Shown piece after piece: positions 50,718-58,099 of a stretch of DNA of 64,000 nt. The translations under genes were made by a program, and so were the position numbers. Every line of letters begins with the position of its first letter. Position 1 is the stretch's first letter. The notes beneath the pieces are model-generated. The model saw only the letters and a program-made list of their open reading frames with translations, was not told where the DNA came from and made no database searches. The stretch is from Streptomyces sp. NRRL S-118 (GTDB lineage Bacteria > Actinomycetota > Actinomycetes > Streptomycetales > Streptomycetaceae), in NCBI RefSeq assembly GCF_000716335.1, contig NZ_KL591004.1, forward strand, positions 248,266 through 312,265, in the 5' to 3' direction.

Positions 50718-52036
50718 GCGGGGCCGCCCTGCCGTCCGGCCCTCCCCCCGCCTCCGGCGGGGAAGCCCCCGGCGGGCGCCGCGCCGTCCTCGTGTGGGGC
50801 GTCGGCGTCAGCGTCTACTTCGTCGCCGTCATCTTCCGCACGTCCCTGGGCGTCGCCGGGCTCGACGCCGCCGACCGCTTCGGCATCAACGCCTCCGCGC
50901 TGTCCACGTTCTCCATACTCCAGCTGCTCGTCTACGCGGGCATGCAGATACCCGTCGGCCTGATGGTCGACCGGCTCGGCACCAAGAAGGTCCTCACCCT
51001 CGGCGTCGTGCTGTTCACCGCGGGCCAGCTCGGCTTCGCCCTCTCCCCCTCGTACGGCATGGCCCTCGCCTCGCGCGCGCTGCTCGGCTGCGGCGACGCG
51101 ATGACGTTCATCTCCGTCCTGCGGCTGGGCACCCGCTGGTTCCCCGCCCGCCGGGGACCGCTGGTCGCGCAGATCGCCGGGCTGTTCGGGGTCCTCGGCA
51201 ACCTCGTCTCCACGATCGTCGTGGCCCGGATGCTGGACGGGCTGGGCTGGACGTGGACCTTCGCCGGCAGCGCGGCGGCCGGCGCCGTCGTCCTGGTGGT
51301 GCTCCTCCTGTTCCTGAAGGACCACCCCGAGGGGTGCGCACCGGAGCCCGTGCGCCACGCCGGCGCGGCGTTCGTCCGCCGCCAGATCGTCCGGTCGTGG
51401 CGCGAGCCCGGCACCCGGCTCGGCATGTGGGTGCACTTCACCACCCAGTTCCCCGCGATGGTGTTCCTGCTGCTGTGGGGCCTGCCGTTCCTCGTCGAGG
51501 ACCAGGGTCTGTCCCGGGGCACGGCCGGTGACCTGCTGACACTGGTGGTGCTCGCCAACCTGGTCTTCGGTCTGGCCTTCGGACAGGTCATCGCCCGCCA
51601 CCACGGGGCGCGCGCGCCGCTCGCCCTCGGCACGGTCGCCGCGACGGCCGTCCTGTGGGCGGCCACCCTCGCCCACCCGGGCGCACGGGCCCCGATGTGG
51701 CTGCTGGCCGCCCTGTGCGTCGTCCTGGGCGCGTGCGGTCCCGCCTCGATGATCGGCTTCGACTTCGCCCGGCCGGCGAACCCGCCGGAGCGCCAGGGCA
51801 CGGCCTCCGGGATCGTCAACATGGGCGGCTTCACCGCCTCGATGGCCACCCTGCTGGCCGTCGGGGTGCTGCTGGACGCGACGGGCGACGACTACCGGAT
51901 CGCCTTCTCGTCGGTCTTCGTGCTCCAGGCGCTGGGCATCACCCAGATCCTCCGGCTGCGTGCGCGCACGGCGCGGCGGGAACGCGAGCGGCTGGTGGCG
52001 AGCAGGGTCGAGGCCGTGCACGTACCGGTGGTGTGA
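50714..52036 (+). CDS. MFS transporter
   Basis: A 440-residue membrane protein with about twelve hydrophobic helices. The loop between helices 2 and 3 carries the family motif form GLMVDRLGTKKVL. FRTSLGVAGLDAADRFGINAS resembles the hexuronate/anion-cation symporter type, and the second-half helices include ATLLAVGVLLDATGDDYRIAF. The substrate is unknown. The GTG overlaps the GntR stop. Confidence 0.9.
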   Translation: MSGAALPSGPPPASGGEAPGGRRAVLVWGVGVSVYFVAVIFRTSLGVAGLDAADRFGINASALSTFSILQLLVYAGMQIPVGLMVDRLGTKKVLTLGVVLFTAGQLGFALSPSYGMALASRALLGCGDAMTFISVLRLGTRWFPARRGPLVAQIAGLFGVLGNLVSTIVVARMLDGLGWTWTFAGSAAAGAVVLVVLLLFLKDHPEGCAPEPVRHAGAAFVRRQIVRSWREPGTRLGMWVHFTTQFPAMVFLLLWGLPFLVEDQGLSRGTAGDLLTLVVLANLVFGLAFGQVIARHHGARAPLALGTVAATAVLWAATLAHPGARAPMWLLAALCVVLGACGPASMIGFDFARPANPPERQGTASGIVNMGGFTASMATLLAVGVLLDATGDDYRIAFSSVFVLQALGITQILRLRARTARRERERLVASRVEAVHVPVV

Positions 52037-52078
52037 CCCGGCGGTGTGACCGGGCCGTGGTGCCCAGGCCGTGGGGCC

Positions 52079-52095
52079 CCGGCGTCGCACGCCGG
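52079..52095. terminator. Small hairpin between MFS and MDMPI genes
   Basis: Seven-base arms CCGGCGT/ACGCCGG close a three-base loop between the convergent stops at 52036 and 52154. Confidence 0.5.
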
Positions 52096-52153
52096 ACCCT
52101 GCCGCGGGGGTCACCGGGCCCCAGGGCCGCTCCCGCGGCGGGACCCGCGGCGG

Positions 52154-52978
52154 CTACGGCGTCACCGCGAAGTTCGCGAGGATCGCGTCCGCCAGCTCCT
52201 GGTCGCCCTCGACCTTCAGGCGGTCGGCCACCGCCGCCGGCCGCACCCGGCCGCACGCCAGGCGCACGTACGTCTCCCAGTCCACGGCGATGGTCACCGC
52301 GGGGCCCAGGGACGGCGCGCCGTCGATCGTGCCGTGCCCGTTCGCGTCGACCCGTACCGTGCGCAGGAACTCCACCGGCCCGTGCACGTCGAAGACGACC
52401 GCCGTGTTCGGCGGGGCGCCCGCGTCCTTGGCGACGACCTTGGGCAGGACGTACAGGAAGTTGTCGCGGGCGACGTACGCGCCGGGCGAGTCGAGGTTGC
52501 CGGGCCTGCCGAGCGCGGTGCGCAGGTCCTGCTCGTGCACCCACACGTCGAAGGCGCGCATCCGGTAGGCCAGTTCGAGCGACTGCTCGGCGCCGAGCGG
52601 CGCGCGGATCAGGGTGTCGGGGGAGCGGTTCTCGTTGCGCAGCTGGCGGGCGCGGCGGATCAGGACGTACTCCAGCTCTGCGGTCATCTCCGGACCGGTG
52701 TGGTGGCGCCGCGCGTCGACCTGCACCTCCATGTAGCGCGCGAACTCGCCGCGCACGTGGAACAGGTCCCGGGGGAGGGTGTGGATCGGGCGGGGGTCGC
52801 CCAGCATCTCGCACTCCATGCCGATGACGTGCGACACGATGTCGCGCACCGACCAGCCGGGGCAGGGCGTGGCGCGATTCCACTCCCCCTCGACGAGCGG
52901 CTGCACCAGCTCGGATATCGCTTCGATGGAGTGGGTCCAGGCGTCGGCGTAAGTCTGGAGGCTGGGATGGACGGTCAC
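52154..52978 (-). CDS. Maleylpyruvate-isomerase-family (MDMPI/DinB-like) protein
   Basis: A 274-residue protein. The N-terminal mycothiol-dependent maleylpyruvate isomerase domain has LVEGEWNRATPCPGWSVRD, a metal-type His in IVSHVIGMECEML, and RAFDVWVHEQDLRTALGRPG with a second His. The C-terminal sterol-carrier-like part ends KVEGDQELADAILANFAVTP. Such proteins use mycothiol in isomerisation or detoxification; the real substrate is unknown. The 140 bp upstream are AT-richer than usual and hold its promoter and that of the nitrilase. Confidence 0.87.
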   Translation of the reverse strand: MTVHPSLQTYADAWTHSIEAISELVQPLVEGEWNRATPCPGWSVRDIVSHVIGMECEMLGDPRPIHTLPRDLFHVRGEFARYMEVQVDARRHHTGPEMTAELEYVLIRRARQLRNENRSPDTLIRAPLGAEQSLELAYRMRAFDVWVHEQDLRTALGRPGNLDSPGAYVARDNFLYVLPKVVAKDAGAPPNTAVVFDVHGPVEFLRTVRVDANGHGTIDGAPSLGPAVTIAVDWETYVRLACGRVRPAAVADRLKVEGDQELADAILANFAVTP

Positions 52979-53118
52979 GGGACCCCTCGGACGGTCGGTA
53001 CGCGGGCGGGCTGGGTGCTGTGGCAGTTAAGTTACGCTGCCGTGAGGCACCCCGGCAGTGCTTTCGTATGACGATCGTAGGCCCGTGTTGACGACTCGAA
53101 TGCCAGGGCGGTGGTAGT

Positions 53119-53919
53119 GTGCGCGCCTCACTGATCCAGATCGCAGTAGACCCGGACGAATCCCCCGATTCCCGCCGTGCGCGCGTCGCTTCCCTGGTGG
53201 CCGGGCAGCGGGGGGTCGCCGACCTGGTCGTCCTGCCCGAACTGTGGCCCGTGGGCGCCTTCGCGTACGACGCGTACGAGACCGAGGCGGAGCAGGTGCC
53301 CGGCGGTACGACCTGCGAGGCGATGGCCAAGGCCGCGGCGGAGGCGGGCGTGTGGCTGCACGCGGGCTCGGTCGTGGAACGCGCCCCCGACGGGCTCCTC
53401 TACAACACCGCGCTGGTCTTCTCCCCCTCCGGCGAGCTCGTCGCGACCTACCGCAAGATCCACCGCTTCGGCTTCGACAAGGGCGAGGCCGTGATGATGG
53501 CGGCGGGCGCCGACCTCGTCACCGTCCCGGTCCCGGACCTCCCCCTCGGCATCGCCACCTGCTACGACCTGCGGTTCCCCGAGCTCTTCCGCGGCCTGGT
53601 CGACGCCGGCGCGCTCGCCCTGGTCGTCCCGGCCGGCTGGCCCGCCCGGCGCCGCGACCACTGGACGCTGCTGACCCGCGCGCGTGCCGTCGAGAACCAG
53701 GCGTACGTCCTCGGCTGCGGCACCGCGGGCACCCACGCGGGCGTGGAGCAGGCCGGCCACAGCATCGTGGTCGACCCGTGGGGCGAGATCCTCGCGGAGG
53801 CGGGCCCGGCGGAGGAGGTCCTCACCGTCGAGCTGGACCCGCGGAAGGTCGCCACGACCCGCGAGCAGTTCCCGGTGCTGAAGGACCGTCTCCTGGGGAT
53901 GCCACCGCCGCGCCGCTGA
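53119..53919 (+). CDS. Carbon-nitrogen hydrolase (nitrilase superfamily)
   Basis: A 266-residue protein with the nitrilase triad: Glu41 (LPELW), Lys113 (YRKIH) and Cys148 (ATCYDLRFPEL). The closing strand SIVVDPWGEILAEAG is typical of Nit-type omega-amidases. It cleaves C-N bonds in amides or carbamoyl groups; the substrate is not clear. The GTG start gives the conserved MRASLIQIAV N-terminus. Its last 98 bp overlap the 3' end of the convergent GlxA gene. Confidence 0.92.
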   Translation: MRASLIQIAVDPDESPDSRRARVASLVAGQRGVADLVVLPELWPVGAFAYDAYETEAEQVPGGTTCEAMAKAAAEAGVWLHAGSVVERAPDGLLYNTALVFSPSGELVATYRKIHRFGFDKGEAVMMAAGADLVTVPVPDLPLGIATCYDLRFPELFRGLVDAGALALVVPAGWPARRRDHWTLLTRARAVENQAYVLGCGTAGTHAGVEQAGHSIVVDPWGEILAEAGPAEEVLTVELDPRKVATTREQFPVLKDRLLGMPPPRR

Positions 53920-54928
53920 CGGCGGTCCGCGCCGGGCGGCCGTCCGGGCCGCTGTCCGGGCCGGGCACGTTCCGCGAGCGGAACGTGCGGCGGTAGGTGT
54001 CGGGCGGCACGCCGACCGTGCGGTTGAAGTGGCGGCGCAGCGTCGTGGCGGTGCCCATGCCGGTGGCCGCCGCGATGGTGTCCACGCTGTCGCCGGTCGT
54101 CTCCAGCAACTCCTGGGCGTGGCGGATCCGCTGGGTCAGCAGCCACTGCAGCGGGGTGGTGCCGGTCACCGACCTGAAGTGGCGGCCCAGGTGGCGCGAG
54201 CTCATGCCTGCCCGCCGGGCCAGGTCCTCCACGGTGAGCGGCTGGTCGAGCCGTTCGAGCACCCACGGGAACAGCGCGGCGAGCGGATGGTTGTCCGGGG
54301 CGGGCACCGGGGTGGTGACGAACTGCGCCTGGCCGCCGTCCCGGTGGGGCGGCACGACCAGGCGGCGGGCCACGGCGTTGGCGACCGACGACCCGCGGTC
54401 GAGGCGGACCAGGTGCAGGCACAGGTCCATGGCGGCGGCCTTGCCGGCGGAGGTGAGCACGCTGCCCTCGTCGACGTAGAGCACGTCCGGGTCCACCCGC
54501 ACCCCGGGGTGGCGGGCGGCCAGTTCCCCGGTGTGCGCCCAGTGCGTGGTCGCGCGCCTGCCGTCCAGCAGACCGGCGGCGGCCAGCACGAACGCACCCG
54601 TGCACAGCGAGGCCACGCGCGCGCCGGCCGCGTGGGCCGCGCGCACCGCGTCGACCAGATCGGCGGGCGGGTCCCGGTCGATGTCGGCCCAGCCCGGAAC
54701 GATCACGGTGCCGGCGTCCCGGAGCCGGTCGAGGCCGTGGTCGGGCTCCAGGAGGAACCGGTCGACCCGCACGGCGTCCGGCCCGCAGACCGCGACGTCG
54801 TACCAGGGTCCGGGCACGCCCGCCGGGGCGGACCCGAAGACCTCGCAGGCCAGGGACAGCTCGAAGTGCAGCATGCCGTCGGTGACGGCCAGCGCGACGG
54901 AAGCCACGTCCGGAATTGTACGGGTCAC
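53822..54928 (-). CDS. GlxA-family AraC-type regulator (DJ-1/PfpI-AraC)
   Basis: A 368-residue protein. The N-terminal DJ-1/PfpI-like domain has ASLCTGAFVLAAAGLLDGRRATTHW around its central Cys. The C-terminal pair of AraC helix-turn-helices reads LTVEDLARRAGMSSRHLGRHF and DSVDTIAAATGMGTATTLRRHF. A 50-residue Pro/Ala/Gly tail extends past the DNA-binding domain and is encoded where the gene overlaps the nitrilase. It diverges from the gene at 55014. Confidence 0.9.
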   Translation of the reverse strand: MTRTIPDVASVALAVTDGMLHFELSLACEVFGSAPAGVPGPWYDVAVCGPDAVRVDRFLLEPDHGLDRLRDAGTVIVPGWADIDRDPPADLVDAVRAAHAAGARVASLCTGAFVLAAAGLLDGRRATTHWAHTGELAARHPGVRVDPDVLYVDEGSVLTSAGKAAAMDLCLHLVRLDRGSSVANAVARRLVVPPHRDGGQAQFVTTPVPAPDNHPLAALFPWVLERLDQPLTVEDLARRAGMSSRHLGRHFRSVTGTTPLQWLLTQRIRHAQELLETTGDSVDTIAAATGMGTATTLRRHFNRTVGVPPDTYRRTFRSRNVPGPDSGPDGRPARTAVSGAAVASPGDGPSAPGTARGSWRPSAGPARR

Positions 54929-55013
54929 GTCGTTCCGGACACTCGTGGTCGGTACCGGTCCTCGACAGGATGTTCATGACAGCGCGACGGACATCGAGTA
55001 CGGGGGAGAACCC

Positions 55014-56042
55014 ATGGGAACAGGACCGACGGTGGCGGTGTACGGCGCGTACGGGCACACCGGGCGCTTCGTGGTGGCGCGGCTGCGCGAGCGCGGGTTC
55101 GTCCCGCTCCTCTCCGGCCGCGACGCCGGAACGCTGGCCGCCCTGGCGTCCGGATCCGGACTCGACGCCCGCCCGGCGGCGGTCGACGACCCGGCCGCAC
55201 TCGACCGCGCGCTGGCCGGTGCGGCGGCCGTGGTCAACTGCGCCGGGCCCTTCGCCACGACGGCCGCCCCCGTGATCGAGGCGGCACTGCGCGCCGGGAT
55301 CCCGTACGTGGACGTGGCGGCCGAGATCGAGGCCAACCTGGACACGTTCACGCACTTCACGGACCGCGCCCGCGCCGCCGGAGCGGTCATCGTCCCGGCG
55401 ATGGCCTTCTACGGCGGCCTCGGCGACCTGCTGGTCACCGCCGCGATGGGCGACTGGACGGCGGCGGACGAGGCGCACGTCGCCTACGGGCTGAACGGCT
55501 GGCACCCCACCCCCGGCACGCGCGTCGCTGGCGCCGTGTCCCGGCAGCGGCGGGACGGCCGGCGCGTCCGCTACGCGAACGGGCGGCTGGAGTACCGCGA
55601 CGACGCCATGCCCGGCCTCACCTGGCCCTTCCCCGAGCCGATGGGCCCCCGTGACGTCCTCGGCGAGTTCACCATGGCCGACGTCGTCACCGTGCCCAGC
55701 CACCTGGCCATCCCCGACGTGCGCACCTACATGACGGTCGAGGCCGCCAGGGACCTGTCGGCACCCGACACCCCCGCGCCCACCGCGGCCGACGAGCACG
55801 GGCGGTCCGCGCAGACCTTCCTCGTCGACGCCGTCGTGCGCTCCGGCGGCGCGGAACGGCGCGCCGTGGCGAGGGGGCGGGACATCTACGCCGTCACCGC
55901 ACCGCTCGCGGTGGAAGCGGTCGACCGCATCCTCACCGGACGGACCAGGACGACCGGAGTCGCCTCCGCCGGCGAGATCTTCGACGCGGCGGACTTCCTC
56001 CGCGCGCTCTCCTCCCACCTGTCCGTGGAGCTGCGCCCGTAA
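55014..56042 (+). CDS. Saccharopine-dehydrogenase-like NAD(P)-binding protein
   Basis: A 342-residue protein with an N-terminal Rossmann fold (VAVYGAYGHTGRFVVARL) and VVNCAGPFATTAAPVIEAAL, IPYVDVAAEIEANL. These place it with saccharopine-dehydrogenase/trans-acting enoyl-reductase-like proteins. The reaction is unknown. The ATG is preceded by GGGGGAG. It diverges from the GlxA regulator across 85 bp, suggesting that the regulator controls it. Confidence 0.83.
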   Translation: MGTGPTVAVYGAYGHTGRFVVARLRERGFVPLLSGRDAGTLAALASGSGLDARPAAVDDPAALDRALAGAAAVVNCAGPFATTAAPVIEAALRAGIPYVDVAAEIEANLDTFTHFTDRARAAGAVIVPAMAFYGGLGDLLVTAAMGDWTAADEAHVAYGLNGWHPTPGTRVAGAVSRQRRDGRRVRYANGRLEYRDDAMPGLTWPFPEPMGPRDVLGEFTMADVVTVPSHLAIPDVRTYMTVEAARDLSAPDTPAPTAADEHGRSAQTFLVDAVVRSGGAERRAVARGRDIYAVTAPLAVEAVDRILTGRTRTTGVASAGEIFDAADFLRALSSHLSVELRP

Positions 56043-56102
56043 CCCGCCCGCCTTTCCGGCCCGCCCGGCTTCCCGCCCGTGGTCCGGTGCTCAGGGCGGG
56101 AC

Positions 56103-56220
56103 GGCAAGCCTGAACCATGAACGATGCCGCCCCGGCGCCCACCCCCGCGCCCGAGCCCCGCCGCCGTGCCCGTGTCCGTGCCCCCGAGCTGATCGGCAAG
56201 GGCGGATGGCTCAACACCGG
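56103..56220 (+). repeat. 118-bp direct repeat, left copy
   Basis: It matches 57982-58099 with one mismatch (C at 56110, T at 57989). It starts 14 bp before the ATG and covers the first 35 codons of the thioredoxin/NHL gene. Beyond it the two copies diverge at DNA level but still encode similar protein up to the crossover. Confidence 0.95.
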
Positions 56221-56278
56221 CGGCAAGGACCCGAAGGTCGCCGACTTCCGCGGCCGCGTACTGATCCTCGATTTCTGA
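56117..56278 (+). pseudogene. Severed 5' end of the thioredoxin/NHL gene
   Basis: Codons 1-53 match the start of the gene at 57996 (through GKGGWLNTGG, then KDPKVADFRGRVLILDF). Codon 54, which would be TGG (Trp), reads TGA because foreign sequence begins there. This is the original host 5' end, left behind by the insertion. It has kept its own upstream region and may still be transcribed into a 53-residue peptide. Confidence 0.9.
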
Positions 56279-56290
56279 AAATCGACAACG
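56264..56290. other. attL: attL junction
   Basis: Host sequence ...ctcgatttc meets the core TG at 56276-56277, followed by element arm aaaatcgacaac. The next base after TG makes the host frame end in TGA. Confidence 0.8.
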
Positions 56291-56320
56291 GACCACCCAA
56301 CTTGCGGCAACACTGAGGGT

Positions 56321-57961
56321 GTGCACCAAGACGCAATCTGTGACCTCTATCTGCGCCTGTCCCTCGACCGGGACGGCAAGACCGCGATCGAACGGCAGGA
56401 ATCCGACTGCCGTGCCTGGGCCGAACGCAACGGACTGACCGTCCGCAAGGTCCACATAGACAGAGGGCGCTCCGGCTACAAGACCGTTGAGCGCAAGGGC
56501 TTCGACGCCGCGCTGGCGGCAGTCACGGCGGGTGTCGTCGGCACACTGATCGTCTGGAAACTGGACCGGCTCTCCCGCAAGGGCATCGGCCAAGTGGGCA
56601 AGGTGCTGGACGACATCGAGAAGGCCGGCGGCCGTCTCGTCTCAGTTCTGGACGGTCTCGACACTTCGAATGACTCGGCGCGCATGGTCGTCGCGATGCT
56701 GGCTGAGCTTGCCCGGTCCGAGTCCAGGAATCTCGGTACACGCGTCGGCCACGCCAAGCGCTACCTGCGTAGCAAAGGTCAGTGGATCGGCGGCCAGCCC
56801 CCGTACGGGCTGCTCATCGACCCGAAGAGCAAGAAGCTCATCCACGACCCGGAACACGTCGTCTACGCCCGCCTGATCGCGGATGAAGCGCTTGCCGGTA
56901 CATCGCTGGTCAAGATCGCCCGACTCCTCAACGAGTACGAGATCCTCTCGCCCCGGGGTGGGCAGTGGAATGCGGCCAGCATCATGCAGCTCCTGCGCTC
57001 CCCTGCGTTCGCCGGCCTGATGCCGGAGACCGAAACCGTTGAGACGGACGACGGTGAGCGGAAGTACACGGGCAGGGTCCTTCCGTATCGCGATCCCGAG
57101 ACGCTCGACACGGTCGAGGTCGGTGAGGGGGTCATCACGGTCGGGGAGCGTGAGCAGATCATCCGCACGCTGGAATCCAGGACGTTCGTACACGTAGGAA
57201 AGCGGCGGCCGAAGCCCGACGGGACGGCGCTGCTCACGGGACTCGTCTACTGCGCGGTTCCTGACTGCGGTCGCCGGATGCACCGTGTGGGCGTCAGCTA
57301 TCAGTGCATGGCACGCCGTGCAGGTAACCAGTGCATCGGAGCGTCGGCGCTGGCTGATGCGGTTGACCAGTATGTGACGGAACAGTTCCTCACGAAGCTT
57401 CCGGCGCTCGAACCGGACGATCCGCTGCTTGTCGCGATCGCAGATCGCTGGGTGCACCGCGTGGACCCGGAGACCTTCGCTAAACGTGATGCTCTCACTG
57501 CGGAGATTCAGGATGAGGAAGCCCGCCTGGCTGATCTGGAGGATGCACGCTACGTGCGTGGTGAGTTCAGTGGCGCGGCTGCCGTGGAGCGCTACAACCG
57601 GCTTTCAGAGCGCCTGAGGGGACGAATCGACGGCCTCCGCGGCGATCTCCGGAGGCTTCCCGTGCCGTCCGTGGACGTGTCTCCGATGCTCGACGGCGTC
57701 ACCCTGCGAGAGGCGTGGGCGGATGCGACGAACGAGGACAGGCGCGAACGGCTGTCGCTCGCCATAGACCGCGTTGAGGTGAGCAAGGGAGTGCGCGGAC
57801 AGCGGATCATCCCCGAGCAGCGCATCCAGATCCATTGGGCGATCCTGCCGACCCGCCGGGCGAGCATCGTAAACGAGCCGTGGCGTTTCTGTGGCCCGAG
57901 GGCGGAGGTAGGGAGTGGCTCACCTTCACCCACGGAGGTCACCCGCGTCGCACGGCCGTGA
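56321..57961 (+). CDS. int: Large serine recombinase (integrase)
   Basis: A 546-residue integrase. The resolvase-type catalytic domain (about 8-150) has nucleophile Ser14 in YLRLSLDRDG, the arginines of ERQESDCRAWAE, and VWKLDRLSRKG. A recombinase domain (about 165-270) follows with GGQPPYGLLID and SPRGGQWNAASIMQLLRSPAFAG. A zinc ribbon has CAVPDCGRRM and the Cys pair in YQCMARRAGNQCIG. A coiled coil (about 385-445) completes it. It catalyses attP x attB recombination. The GTG is 44 bp inside attL. Base composition is less GC-rich than in the neighbours. All domains look intact, so it may be active. Confidence 0.94.
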   Translation: MHQDAICDLYLRLSLDRDGKTAIERQESDCRAWAERNGLTVRKVHIDRGRSGYKTVERKGFDAALAAVTAGVVGTLIVWKLDRLSRKGIGQVGKVLDDIEKAGGRLVSVLDGLDTSNDSARMVVAMLAELARSESRNLGTRVGHAKRYLRSKGQWIGGQPPYGLLIDPKSKKLIHDPEHVVYARLIADEALAGTSLVKIARLLNEYEILSPRGGQWNAASIMQLLRSPAFAGLMPETETVETDDGERKYTGRVLPYRDPETLDTVEVGEGVITVGEREQIIRTLESRTFVHVGKRRPKPDGTALLTGLVYCAVPDCGRRMHRVGVSYQCMARRAGNQCIGASALADAVDQYVTEQFLTKLPALEPDDPLLVAIADRWVHRVDPETFAKRDALTAEIQDEEARLADLEDARYVRGEFSGAAAVERYNRLSERLRGRIDGLRGDLRRLPVPSVDVSPMLDGVTLREAWADATNEDRRERLSLAIDRVEVSKGVRGQRIIPEQRIQIHWAILPTRRASIVNEPWRFCGPRAEVGSGSPSPTEVTRVARP

Positions 57962-57981
57962 TCGGTCGTTCATGGGCGAAT

Positions 57982-58099
57982 GGCAAGCTTGAACCATGAA
58001 CGATGCCGCCCCGGCGCCCACCCCCGCGCCCGAGCCCCGCCGCCGTGCCCGTGTCCGTGCCCCCGAGCTGATCGGCAAGGGCGGATGGCTCAACACCGG
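57982..58099 (+). repeat. 118-bp direct repeat, right copy
   Basis: Element-borne copy of 56103-56220. It supplies the start codon and first 35 codons of the rebuilt host gene, 20 bp after the integrase stop codon. Confidence 0.95.

Noticed and set aside
52742..52756. Possible parS (CACGTGGAAC half site)
   Set aside because: Only the right half matches; the left half does not fit, so it is a coding coincidence. The CACGTG cores near 62394 and 62667 also fail outside the core.
56278..56320. Excisionase or directionality-factor gene inside the element
   Set aside because: Only 43 bp precede the integrase start and about 20 bp follow its stop before the duplicated gene end; there is no room for another gene.
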